Part shown: one piece after another, positions 39,137 to 47,416 of the stretch
How the letters are laid out: every line of letters begins with the position of its first letter
Position numbering within the stretch: the stretch's first letter is position 1
Origin: Scytonema sp. RU_4_4
GTDB taxonomy: Bacteria; Cyanobacteriota; Cyanobacteriia; Cyanobacteriales; Nostocaceae
Direction: 5' to 3'
Assembly: GCA_012031965.1 (NCBI GenBank)
Contig: JAAUSC010000002.1
Coordinates: 23,766 to 87,765, forward strand
DNA length: 64,000 nt
Notes under the pieces: model-generated
Databases searched by the model: none
What the model was told of the DNA's origin: nothing
The model's input: only the letters and a program-made list of their open reading frames with translations
Program-made: the position numbers and the translations under genes

Positions 39137-39227
39137 AAATGAATGATGATAAATTATAAACAACTAAAAAAGTTTCAGAATTCAGAATTTATAATTCATC
39201 ACTTATACCTCATAACTCGCAACTACT

Positions 39228-40346
39228 ATGAATTGGTGGCATCGATTAAAGAAAAATCCTTTGGCAAGATTTGGGGCAATTTTACTCTTGGTTTTCTATG
39301 TAGCAGTCATTTGGGCTGATTTTGTCGCCCCTTACAACCCTTACACCTCACAACCAAATGGTTCTCTACTCCCACCAACTCGTGTTTACTGGGTTTCTAG
39401 ACAATCAGGGCAATTTATTGGTCCTCATATTTATCCAACAATTCAGGGAGACACAAATTTAAAAACGGGCGATCGCCAAATCATCGTAGACTTTAAAAAG
39501 CCCTCTCCCCTAAGACTATTCGTCAAAGGACCTGAGTATCGTCTTTTTCAGCTGAATTTACCATTACCCCCAAAATGGGACGAGGTAGAAATATTTGGTG
39601 GTATCCCGCTAAATATACATTTGTTTGGTGCTGTCGGTGAAGCAAAGTTTAACCTTTTAGGTACAGATGACCAAGGTCGGGATCAACTCAGTCGCCTGCT
39701 GCATGGGGGTCGCATAAGTCTATTCATCGGTATTATTGGAGTTGCTCTGACTTTTCCCTTAGGAATGTTGATTGGGGGAATTTCTGGCTATTTCGGTGGC
39801 TGGGCTGACAGCGTCATTATGCGCTTAAGCGAAGTGCTCATGACTTTTCCCAGTATTTATCTTTTGGTAACTTTGGGTGCGGTACTACCGCCTGGGTTAT
39901 CCAGCACAGAACGCTTTTTGCTGATTGTCGTGATTACTTCGTTTATCAGCTGGGCTGGATTAGCACGAGTCATTCGCGGACAAGTCCTCTCTATTAAAGA
40001 GCGAGAATACGTCCAAGCAGTAAAAGCAATGGGTGGCAATCCACTTTACATTATTGTCCGTCACGTGTTGCCACAAACCGCCACTTATATCATTATTTCT
40101 GCTACACTTGCTGTCCCTAGCTTTATTGCAGCAGAAGCGGTCCTCAGTCTCATTGGATTAGGAATTCAACAACCAGATCCTTCATGGGGTAACATGTTAT
40201 CTCTTGCAACTAACGCTTCTATTTTGGTGTTGCAACCTTGGCTAATTTGGCCTCCAGCTGCGTTGATTATTCTCACAGTGTTGGCTTTCAACTTACTGGG
40301 TGATGGGCTAAGGGATGCTTTAGATCCCCGTAGTTTGCAGAGGTAG
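39228..40346 (+). CDS. ABC transporter permease (DppC/OppC family)
   Basis: A 372-aa inner-membrane subunit of a peptide or nickel type importer. An N-terminal helix (residues 15-33, ARFGAILLLVFYVAVIWAD) is followed by a periplasmic domain up to about residue 135, then five membrane segments. The EAA coupling loop is at YVQAVKAMGGNPLYIIVRHVLP (about residues 261-282, in two parts). It contains LLGTDDQGRDQLSRLLHGGR, the DppC-type signature before the membrane domain. ATG 39228. The other subunits are not in this window; lone dppC genes are common in cyanobacteria. Confidence 0.94.
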   Translation: MNWWHRLKKNPLARFGAILLLVFYVAVIWADFVAPYNPYTSQPNGSLLPPTRVYWVSRQSGQFIGPHIYPTIQGDTNLKTGDRQIIVDFKKPSPLRLFVKGPEYRLFQLNLPLPPKWDEVEIFGGIPLNIHLFGAVGEAKFNLLGTDDQGRDQLSRLLHGGRISLFIGIIGVALTFPLGMLIGGISGYFGGWADSVIMRLSEVLMTFPSIYLLVTLGAVLPPGLSSTERFLLIVVITSFISWAGLARVIRGQVLSIKEREYVQAVKAMGGNPLYIIVRHVLPQTATYIIISATLAVPSFIAAEAVLSLIGLGIQQPDPSWGNMLSLATNASILVLQPWLIWPPAALIILTVLAFNLLGDGLRDALDPRSLQR

Positions 40347-40398
40347 ACCTTGAAACTCAAAATGTAAAACAGTCTCTACTGACTCTATTTCCTTGTAC

Positions 40399-40420
40399 TA
40401 TAGTAAGAAGGTTTACTATA
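40399..40420. promoter_or_regulatory. Palindrome upstream of the TIR gene, operator candidate
   Basis: TATAGTAA, spacer GAAGGT, TTACTATA: an 8-bp perfect inverted repeat 29 bases before the ATG of the TIR-coiled-coil gene. It may bind a dimeric regulator or overlap the promoter. Confidence 0.45.
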
Positions 40421-40449
40421 CGCAAAAAGTATTTGTTCGAGGCCATTAA

Positions 40450-41562
40450 ATGAGCAACGAACTGACCCCGGTGCAATCTAGCCAATCTGTTGAGGTGTTT
40501 GTCTCATATTCTCACAAAGACGAAAACCTACTAAAAAGGCTGGAAGCTCATCTGAGCATTCTCAAGCGCCAGGGGGTCATTTCGTTATGGCATGATCGCA
40601 AAATTACACCAGGCAGGGAGTGGGCGAATGAGATTGATTCAAATCTCAACACAGCTGACATTATCTTACTGCTGGTTAGTGTTAATTTCTTTGAATCTGA
40701 TTATTGCTATGGTATTGAACTAAAACGTGCTCTGGAACGGCATGAAGCAGGAGTTGCCCGCGTTATCCCCATTATCATCAGACCAGTTGATTGGCAAAAT
40801 GCACCTTTTGCAAAACTCAATGCTCTACCCAAAGATGGTAAGCCTGTAACTACATGGCGTAATCGTGATGAGGCATTTGTGGATGTTGCCAGAGGAATCC
40901 GAGAAGCAGCCACAGAACTGACTACGAATGATAGGGCTAAAGCAACAAGACCATCTACTGTATCAGGAAATTCAAAAGGTGAGGATATCACCCCAATAAA
41001 ACAGGAACAGTTGCAAAGAGAAATTCAAGACATAAACAACAAGCTCAATCAGATCAGTCAGGAATTAGACAGGATTCGCTCAACTAGCGTAGTTCGGGAA
41101 GATTCACAGAAAGAGGAAGAGCTTGAAGGACAAAAAGCGAATTTAGAGGAAAAATTAAAAGATTTAGAGGATGTTGTACAGTATATGCGTCTCCACCAAA
41201 AAGTTCTGGAGTGGCTGGATGGAGATCGCGTAAAGCTGCTGGCTGAAGAGACGGTAAAAGAAGTTTTCACAGAGCATCCCGAGTGGGAAAATCTTGAGGA
41301 AAAGGTAGGCTCCCCTGAGAAGATTAAGCAATTTCGTTACGATATTGAAGACTACCTGCGCTGGCTTCGTCGCAGTACTACAGTTTATCAACCCCTGCCA
41401 CTAGAGCAAATCGACATAACTCCAACACTTAATAGAGATGTTTATCTAGAAGCTTTTAAGGTTATCCAGAAAAAGGCTTCTAGAGAACTTTCGCCAGATG
41501 AGGTTGGCGCATTAGAAATTTACACTAGCTATCTAATTGAACACTTTACTTCTTCCGATTAA
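40450..41562 (+). CDS. TIR domain protein with coiled coil and C-terminal helical domain
   Basis: A 370-aa protein: residues 15-150 form a bacterial TIR domain (VEVFVSYSHKDENLLKRLEA, then ISLWHDRKITPGREWANEI and ADIILLLVSVNFFESDYCYG, with a box-2-like IIIRPVDWQNAPFAKLNALP). A coiled coil follows at about residues 185-250 (QREIQDINNKLNQISQEL), then a helical C-terminal domain ending EVGALEIYTSYLIEH that may be an effector-associated or oligomerising domain. TIR proteins of this build often hydrolyse NAD+ on sensing infection; the catalytic Glu is plausibly in YGIELKRALE. It is single, with its own palindrome upstream, and converges on an 84-aa gene. Confidence 0.85.
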   Translation: MSNELTPVQSSQSVEVFVSYSHKDENLLKRLEAHLSILKRQGVISLWHDRKITPGREWANEIDSNLNTADIILLLVSVNFFESDYCYGIELKRALERHEAGVARVIPIIIRPVDWQNAPFAKLNALPKDGKPVTTWRNRDEAFVDVARGIREAATELTTNDRAKATRPSTVSGNSKGEDITPIKQEQLQREIQDINNKLNQISQELDRIRSTSVVREDSQKEEELEGQKANLEEKLKDLEDVVQYMRLHQKVLEWLDGDRVKLLAEETVKEVFTEHPEWENLEEKVGSPEKIKQFRYDIEDYLRWLRRSTTVYQPLPLEQIDITPTLNRDVYLEAFKVIQKKASRELSPDEVGALEIYTSYLIEHFTSSD

Positions 41563-41566
41563 TTGA

Positions 41567-41821
41567 TTAATTACGCTTTGTTCTTTCCTCTTCCAGTTCT
41601 TTATTGAGAGCATTGATCGCAGATTCCATGCTAGGTAGCAAGGGGCGAACTTTTTTAAGGCTAGCTGTCGCTTCATCTATAGTCTTGCCCAGAACCTTAT
41701 TTTCAGGAAAAAATGTTTTAGTTGTCTCTAGGGCGTCTTCAATGGTGGTCATAGCCTGCTTAAGTTTCTTCATAATTTCAGAATCTTGGAATTGCGAATT
41801 AGGCTGTCTTTCTTGTGACAT
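41567..41821 (-). CDS. Small coiled-coil protein, 84 aa, unknown
   Basis: A polar, helical frame (MKKLKQAMTTIEDALETTK, then ASLKKVRPLLPSMESAIN and a charged end ELEEERTKRN). No family recognised. It converges on the TIR gene, ending 4 bases from the TIR stop. It could be a real small defence-associated protein or a chance frame; the high helix content and ATG with no clear ribosome site leave it uncertain. Confidence 0.5.
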   Translation of the reverse strand: MSQERQPNSQFQDSEIMKKLKQAMTTIEDALETTKTFFPENKVLGKTIDEATASLKKVRPLLPSMESAINALNKELEEERTKRN

Positions 41822-42072
41822 ACTGAATGTCCTGAACGTGACTCAATTGTTCTCCCTATTTTTATTTCCGAGATGATTTGACACGAATCAGGAAAAAAGC
41901 TTATGACAGCGACCTATTTAACATTGCTAAAAGCGATGCACTTCCAGAGAGTCTCAGCATTGCGTTGCTAAGCTACAAGTTTTTTAACAACTAAAACCTC
42001 ATCTCGTAGCCGTTATTATTGAGAGTATAATCAATTAACACTAAAGTCTAAATCTTATCGGCTATTTTCTAA

Positions 42073-42181
42073 TTAAGTAGGTCAACATAAAAAAATATAA
42101 AATACGATTCTTGCGATTGCTTCGCTCCACTGCGTTTCACTCGCAATGACATTTTACGTTTAATTAGGTTGAGCTACTTAA
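42073..42181. repeat. MITE-like inverted-repeat element, about 109 bp
   Basis: TTAAGTAGGTCAAC at 42073-42086 and GTTGAGCTACTTAA at 42168-42181 are inverted copies (13 of 14). The inside contains the cyanobacterial GCGATTGCTTCGCTCC / CACTCGCAATGAC type hairpin. Non-coding, in the 411-base gap before the SLATT gene, where nothing else was found. Confidence 0.6.
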
Positions 42182-42232
42182 CATGAGACTATCGCAATAG
42201 CCGCAATTTTTCTATTTAAAGCCCTTTGCTCT

Positions 42233-43125
42233 TCAACCGCTACGTTTAACGACCCAAAGAGTGTGTTCTCTAGAAATTACATCCTCAGCTTGAGAAACAA
42301 ACTTTGACAATAATTCATCCGATGTAACGTAGCAGCCTAAGCTCTCAATAGATCCTAACTCTTGAGCTGCAAGGGCATAAGATTGGCTCAAGTCTTGGTG
42401 TTTTTTTACCTGTAACCAAGAGAGAAAAGCTGTTGCTAAACCAGCAAAAAAACCCGTTGTATTCACAGGTATATTAGGAAATACAGCGTGCAAGATTGCA
42501 GAGACGAGTGAAAGTGCTTGGGCAACTATCATTGCATTAAACCACTTTGTTCTTGCTTTGCGGTTATATCTGGCTTTCGCACTATACCAGTCGCGCTGAT
42601 CCTTAACTCGATATTGAAGATAAATATCTTGGCGATCGCTCGTGGGTAGCTGTCTTATCTGTCTCATCGTCTCGCTGATTTGAGGCGTTGTTGAAGTCTC
42701 AGTACTTAACTCCGAGGCGATATCTTGTCTTGCTTTCAACACTTGATCGAGTTGTTCAAGAAACTTTTCGTCCAAATTTTGATGAGTTAACGAAGAAGGA
42801 AAAGGCTCAGATGCAGTCATATAACGCCATGCAAGGCTTTTGACAGACTCAGCCACTGCACGAGCATCAAACCAACTCGCTCGTGTTTGGATGATGAGAG
42901 AAGATAAGTGATAAATATACCTACGGTTATCAAGATGGCACTGGGAATGGCTAGAGGATCAGCTCCATTTGGACTCCATGAGGACATTAAAGCACTAACA
43001 ACCAGGATCGCTAAGTCTGATTTGACCAGAAGCAGGTACTTTTGTTGTGCTGACAGAGAAGCTTCGTCTGCTGCGTTAAATAAAGCGGGAAAATCTGAGT
43101 TATTGATACTATTAATTTGAATCAT
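42233..43125 (-). pseudogene. SLATT-type (DUF4231-like) membrane protein with two SLATT halves; one single-base frameshift
   Basis: After one base is added near 42874-42875 the two frames join into about 297 aa, through KHERVWFDARAVAESVKSLA. Each half has two membrane helices followed by a helical cytosolic arm: first AILVVSALMSSWSP and AIPSAILITVGIFITYLL, then FNAMIVAQALSLVSAILHAV and TGFFAGLATAFLSWLQ. This is the pattern of SLATT domains, proposed pore-forming effectors of nucleotide-signal conflict systems. It is the last gene of the SLOG-TIR-SLATT operon (36 bases after the TIR stop). The break matches the missing-A/T type seen in trpS, so the gene may be intact in the organism. Confidence 0.8.
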
Positions 43126-43161
43126 TTTTAAAATAAGCTGAGCAACATCAGACAGTTGTTA

Positions 43162-44466
43162 TTATTTTTGTGTGATAATTGCCTCAATTTGATTGACGAT
43201 TTCATTTGGTAATTTCTTTGCTGTGACGATTCTACGAAGTCCTTTAATAGCAGAATTTTTATCCCTTGGTGATGGAGAAGGGATGCGAGTGATACCTTTT
43301 TTATATTCCACAATGGCAGCTTCCACATTTCCTAATCCTAGATAAGCTTCGCCTGCTGTAAAGTCAACCCAATACGAGACAACAGGCTGTTGCTGAAACT
43401 GTTGACAAAGTATTAAAATCTCTTGAAAAATCTGCGTTGCCAATTCAGTGTCACCCTTTGTTAAAGAAAGCGATGCAGCATTAATGCCTGGGTAGTATTG
43501 TGTTTTGTCTGCTTTGTATGCACGGTAGTAAGCTTCAATAGCAGCATCCAAATTTTGGGGATTGTCGGTTAATTTCCACTGTTCTCGATACAATCTCCCC
43601 TGTAAAGAAGCAAACTCTGGGTTGGAATATAACTCTTCGTTTAATGAGAGAATTTCCTGGATGACATTCTCTGCTTCTGGGAGATTGTGAAGTTCAACAA
43701 GTGCTAACGCTTTGCGGTGCAACAAAACGGTATCTTTATCAAGTAATTTGAGAGCGTAATCTACTTCCTCAATCACATCCTGGAAGTATCCTTGATCTAA
43801 CAAAATCTTACTCAACAACTCATGAACAGATGGATCAACAGGGTTAAAAGGCTTTCCTAAGGATGCATACATCTGTTGGCGCATGGCGAAAACCTCGTTG
43901 ACTCGCCCTGATTGAATCAACTTTTCAAAGCGATCGCGCCATATTTCTATTTGCTCTGGCTGTATAGCCTTCCGGGGACGATACAATTTAATGGCGTTGA
44001 AATACCTCTTCAAAGGCTCAGTATAAACATGAGCCTCAGGGTGGAGATTTGCTGCAACGGTTAATCGCTCACAAACCTGGCGCACTTGATTCTCATCTTC
44101 ACCTTGGTACAATTGGTAGGAAGAAATTGGATTTGCAAAGTCGCTTGGTTTCATTGAGTAGATGATAGGAATAATCCCACGTTCTTTGTCGATTCCACTT
44201 GCAACTCCACACTCCCACATCACCCAAGGGCGACCGGCACTTGTTGGAGTCTGGATAGCTAGAATAAAATTGCTCTCGGCAAGTTTTTGGTGGAGCTCAT
44301 TGCGCCATTCTAAACCAATAGTCATACCACCAACAGCATGAGAGTCACTTGAGTACCAAGCTTCGATAGCACCTAGAGATGTACTTTTAAGAAGTTCTTT
44401 CCATGCATCTGCTAAAGCTCTTTCTTCATGGTAATGACTGATTAAAACTTTAATGCGAGCCGTCAT
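43162..44466 (-). CDS. TIR domain protein with TRAFs-binding/TPR-like repeats
   Basis: A 434-aa protein. Residues 1-130 form a TIR-like domain: IKVLISHYHEERALADAW, then TIGLEWRNELHQKLAESNFI, then RPWVMWECGVASGIDKE with a candidate catalytic glutamate. The rest consists of helical repeats with a TRAFs-binding (DUF4071-like) character, including EAYYRAYKADKTQYYPGINA and VEAAIVEYKKGITRIPSP. The TIR part probably cleaves NAD+ or makes a nucleotide signal, while the repeats may scaffold. It follows a SLOG gene by 75 bases and precedes a SLATT gene by 36, all on the minus strand. Start ATG 44466. Confidence 0.85.
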   Translation of the reverse strand: MTARIKVLISHYHEERALADAWKELLKSTSLGAIEAWYSSDSHAVGGMTIGLEWRNELHQKLAESNFILAIQTPTSAGRPWVMWECGVASGIDKERGIIPIIYSMKPSDFANPISSYQLYQGEDENQVRQVCERLTVAANLHPEAHVYTEPLKRYFNAIKLYRPRKAIQPEQIEIWRDRFEKLIQSGRVNEVFAMRQQMYASLGKPFNPVDPSVHELLSKILLDQGYFQDVIEEVDYALKLLDKDTVLLHRKALALVELHNLPEAENVIQEILSLNEELYSNPEFASLQGRLYREQWKLTDNPQNLDAAIEAYYRAYKADKTQYYPGINAASLSLTKGDTELATQIFQEILILCQQFQQQPVVSYWVDFTAGEAYLGLGNVEAAIVEYKKGITRIPSPSPRDKNSAIKGLRRIVTAKKLPNEIVNQIEAIITQK

Positions 44467-44541
44467 GTATTACCCTCGCGGTCTTTACATCAAACTAGAT
44501 GTTCTCATTTTGTACGCTTAATATTCCTAATATTAATTAAC

Positions 44542-45120
44542 TTATAAGGTTAATATCTCAGCAAGTGGAAACCCTTGCCTACGACCTTCCTGCATAAATT
44601 CTGCTGTCATATCTGCTGCGCCTTGACCACGGGGTTTTCCATCCCACACAATCACAGCAAGAATTTTATCTTCAAAACTGTTCTCACCTGTTATGTGGTC
44701 GTTGGTACTAGAAGCAAGTGATTGCGCCTCGTCGATAATTGCCTGATTTGCAGCCAGAAAAGCAGCTTCGTCTTGATCGCTCGTATCGAGAATCACCAAA
44801 TCTCCTGCTGCTTCTACTTCACTACAGATGAGATCAAACAATGCGCCCCAATTCCCAGGGCGATCAGTAACTGAGATTTCGCGAAAGCGATCGCGCTCAA
44901 AAGGTAGGACAATACGACGCCGTAATCCCAACTCTCCCGCAACTTCCAAAGCGAGAAGGTCAGCACCGCAAGCTGCAGAACAGACAAGTATAGACACTTT
45001 GTGTTTCGTGAACAACTCACTGATGCACCTGCGAACTTTTTCTGTATTCGCCAATGGAAAGCTAGGTTTCTGGGTGTTTGGGGCGTCAATGCGACGACCT
45101 GCTAATGCGACAACAATCAC
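44542..45120 (-). CDS. SLOG-like nucleotide-sensing domain protein
   Basis: A 192-aa Rossmann-type protein. The start VVALAGRRIDAPNTQ, the block ILVCSAACGADLLALEVAGE with its glycine-acid loop, and IVLPFERDRFREISV resemble SLOG (LOG/DprA-related) domains, which bind nucleotide-derived signals. GTG 45120 is chosen because GGAGGA stands about 10 bases upstream and the first beta strand begins there; the frame runs on to 45186 but the extra residues look unrelated. It leads a three-gene operon with TIR and SLATT genes, in which it would be the sensor. Confidence 0.75.
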   Translation of the reverse strand: MIVVALAGRRIDAPNTQKPSFPLANTEKVRRCISELFTKHKVSILVCSAACGADLLALEVAGELGLRRRIVLPFERDRFREISVTDRPGNWGALFDLICSEVEAAGDLVILDTSDQDEAAFLAANQAIIDEAQSLASSTNDHITGENSFEDKILAVIVWDGKPRGQGAADMTAEFMQEGRRQGFPLAEILTL

Positions 45121-45303
45121 GAGAAAACATCCTCCATGAATCAAGCTTTTACTACTTTGGCACAGCTTATGAGGTGTTTCTCTCAACTACCCAAAGTACT
45201 TTCTTTTTCTACTCCTCTATGCGTGATGGATAGCCCAACAATGAAAATTCAGGTTAAGACATACCATGCTACCACCTGGATAATACGGTGTGGCAACAAA
45301 AAC

Positions 45304-45329
45304 ACCCATCCTCTTATGTGGGGATGGGT
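45304..45329 (-). terminator. Terminator of the symporter operon
   Basis: On the minus strand ACCCATCC and GGATGGGT make an 8-9 bp stem followed by GTTTTTGTT, 47 bases after the symporter stop. A partly similar GGGGATGGG copy lies at 45356-45364. Confidence 0.65.
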
Positions 45330-45375
45330 TGACAGTAAGGTTCTAGTTTCTACTGGGGATGGGTTTTCGCTTCTC

Positions 45376-47058
45376 CTAATGTCTAGTCCTAATTGGTTGT
45401 GTTTCCTCATCAATATCTGGACTGCGTAAATCCTCTACTAGCGCTTGAATTTCTGCTGGAGGAGGTGGCGTGAGACGAGACACTACAAGGGTAACAACTA
45501 AGTTTAGCAGCATACCCACAGTACCAATTCCTTCAGCGGAAACCCCAAAGAACCAAGGTGACATATCCGCAAACTTAACGCCTACGATGTATGCGGTAGT
45601 GAAGATGAGACCTGTGAGCATACCGGCGATCGCCCCTTCTTTGTTGGTGCGTTTATCAAAGATTCCAAGGAAGATAGCTGGGAAGAAGCTAGAAGCGGCT
45701 AATCCAAAGGCAAAAGCCACGACTTCACCCACAAAACCTGGTGGATTCACTCCAAAGTATCCAGCAGCAACAAGGGATAAACCGACCATCAAGCGTCCGA
45801 CAAACAGCCGTTTTTGTTCTGATGCTCCCGGATCAACGATGCGGTAGTACACATCGTGGGCTATAGAACTAGAAATAACCAGTAACAGCCCTGATGCTGT
45901 AGACAAAGCTGCTGCCAATCCGCCAGCCGCTACCAAAGCGATGACCCAAGGAGCCAGTTTAGCAATCTCTGGAGTTGCAAGCACAATGATGTCTCGATCA
46001 ATCGTAATCTCGTTCGTGTCTTTTTTTGGAGTTAACTGTAGACGCCCGTCACCGTTTTTATCTTCAAAAGCCAGCAGTTTGGTGCGTTCCCACTTGTTTG
46101 CCCAGTCTAATTGCCGCACTTCCTCTATGGTTTGGTTGTGTAAAGAATCAATCAAGTTGTAGCGGGCAAACATGGAGAGAGCTGGAGCCGTAGTATACAG
46201 AATGGCGATGAATAACAGTGCCCAACCAGCAGAAAACCGAGCTGAACGCACATCTAGTACTGTATAAAAACGCACTATAACATGGGGAAGTCCAGCAGTT
46301 CCCACCATCAAGGCAATGGTGACCAACAGCACATCAAGCATGGGCTTGTTGACAAATGGTTGAGTGTACTCTGCAAACCCAAGATCAACCTGGATTTGAT
46401 TGAGTTTGTCAGCAATATCACTAAAGGTGAATGCAAACTGAGGAATTGGGTTGCCTGTCAGCAATACAGCAATTGCTATAGCTGGAATGAGGTAAGCAAT
46501 AATCAAGATGCAGTACTGTGCTACCTGTGTCCAAGTGATGCCTTTCATACCGCCTAGCACAGCAAAAAAGCCCACGATGACCATGCCAATAATGACGCCT
46601 GTGTTGATGTCCACTTGCAGAAAGCGGCTGAAAACAATACCGACTCCCCGCATTTGCCCAGCAACATAAGTTAGCGAGACAAAAATAGCTGCCACGACAG
46701 CCACCAGACGGGCAATATTGGAGTAGTATCTGTCTCCCACAAAATCGGGTACTGTATACTTACCAAACTTGCGGAGATAAGGAGCAAGCAACAATGCCAG
46801 CAGCACGTAACCTCCAGTCCAACCCATCAAATAGATGGAGCCATCGTAGCCCATAAAACTAATGAGCCCTGCCATTGAAATAAAAGAAGCTGCGGACATC
46901 CAATCAGCAGCAGTCGCAGCGCCATTCGCAATAGAGGGAATTCCTTGATCCGCTACAAAAAAGCCTTTACTATCTTTAACTCGTGATTGCCAACCAATGT
47001 AGAGGTATACCAGGAAGGAGAGTCCAACTATGACAATCGTCCAAATCTCAACTGACAT
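45376..47058 (-). CDS. Sodium:solute symporter family protein (ActP-like)
   Basis: A 560-aa transporter of the SSS family with about 13 membrane helices. Landmarks are TAADWMSAASFISMAGLISF (sodium-site helix), WTGGYVLLALLLAPYLRKFG, YVAGQMRGVGIVFSRFLQV and GMKGITWTQVAQYCILI. A soluble insert with an EF-hand-like FEDKNGDGRLQL lies between helices (about residues 335-350), a feature of this subgroup. It carries a small acid such as acetate with Na+. The DUF4212 gene just upstream encodes the usual small partner subunit. A terminator follows at 45304-45329. Confidence 0.95.
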   Translation of the reverse strand: MSVEIWTIVIVGLSFLVYLYIGWQSRVKDSKGFFVADQGIPSIANGAATAADWMSAASFISMAGLISFMGYDGSIYLMGWTGGYVLLALLLAPYLRKFGKYTVPDFVGDRYYSNIARLVAVVAAIFVSLTYVAGQMRGVGIVFSRFLQVDINTGVIIGMVIVGFFAVLGGMKGITWTQVAQYCILIIAYLIPAIAIAVLLTGNPIPQFAFTFSDIADKLNQIQVDLGFAEYTQPFVNKPMLDVLLVTIALMVGTAGLPHVIVRFYTVLDVRSARFSAGWALLFIAILYTTAPALSMFARYNLIDSLHNQTIEEVRQLDWANKWERTKLLAFEDKNGDGRLQLTPKKDTNEITIDRDIIVLATPEIAKLAPWVIALVAAGGLAAALSTASGLLLVISSSIAHDVYYRIVDPGASEQKRLFVGRLMVGLSLVAAGYFGVNPPGFVGEVVAFAFGLAASSFFPAIFLGIFDKRTNKEGAIAGMLTGLIFTTAYIVGVKFADMSPWFFGVSAEGIGTVGMLLNLVVTLVVSRLTPPPPAEIQALVEDLRSPDIDEETQPIRTRH

Positions 47059-47067
47059 CGCTTTTCC

Positions 47068-47322
47068 TCACCTTTTATTATTATGCTTGCGGTCTAACTT
47101 GTCCATTTGAAAGGCGTAGGTGAAAATCAATCCCACAAAAATCACGATTGAGCCCTGCTGTGCCATCCAAAAACCAAGCGGTACACCAAAAAAACGTATT
47201 GCATTCAATGGTTGTACCAGCAAAATACTAAAAACGAGAGATACAAGCGCCCAAACTATTAAAAGATTGCGAATTAAAGCAGTGTTTGCACGCCAATAAG
47301 AGCGACTTTTTTTGTGATCCAT
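47068..47322 (-). CDS. DUF4212 small subunit of SSS transporter
   Basis: An 84-aa protein with two membrane helices (about residues 16-36 and 50-71) and basic ends, matching DUF4212: start MDHKKSRSYWRANTALIRNL, then FGVPLGFWMAQQGSIVIFVG. Such proteins are encoded next to SSS symporters, here 9 bases upstream of one on the same strand, and are thought to be their accessory subunit. Confidence 0.9.
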   Translation of the reverse strand: MDHKKSRSYWRANTALIRNLLIVWALVSLVFSILLVQPLNAIRFFGVPLGFWMAQQGSIVIFVGLIFTYAFQMDKLDRKHNNKR

Positions 47323-47416
47323 TTTTTAAGTAAATTCATGAAAAAGGTAACAGAATACTAGCAGAAGTAGGACTTAGGATCTAGAAAAGTTTAAATTTCA
47401 AAATTATTTTTTTTAC

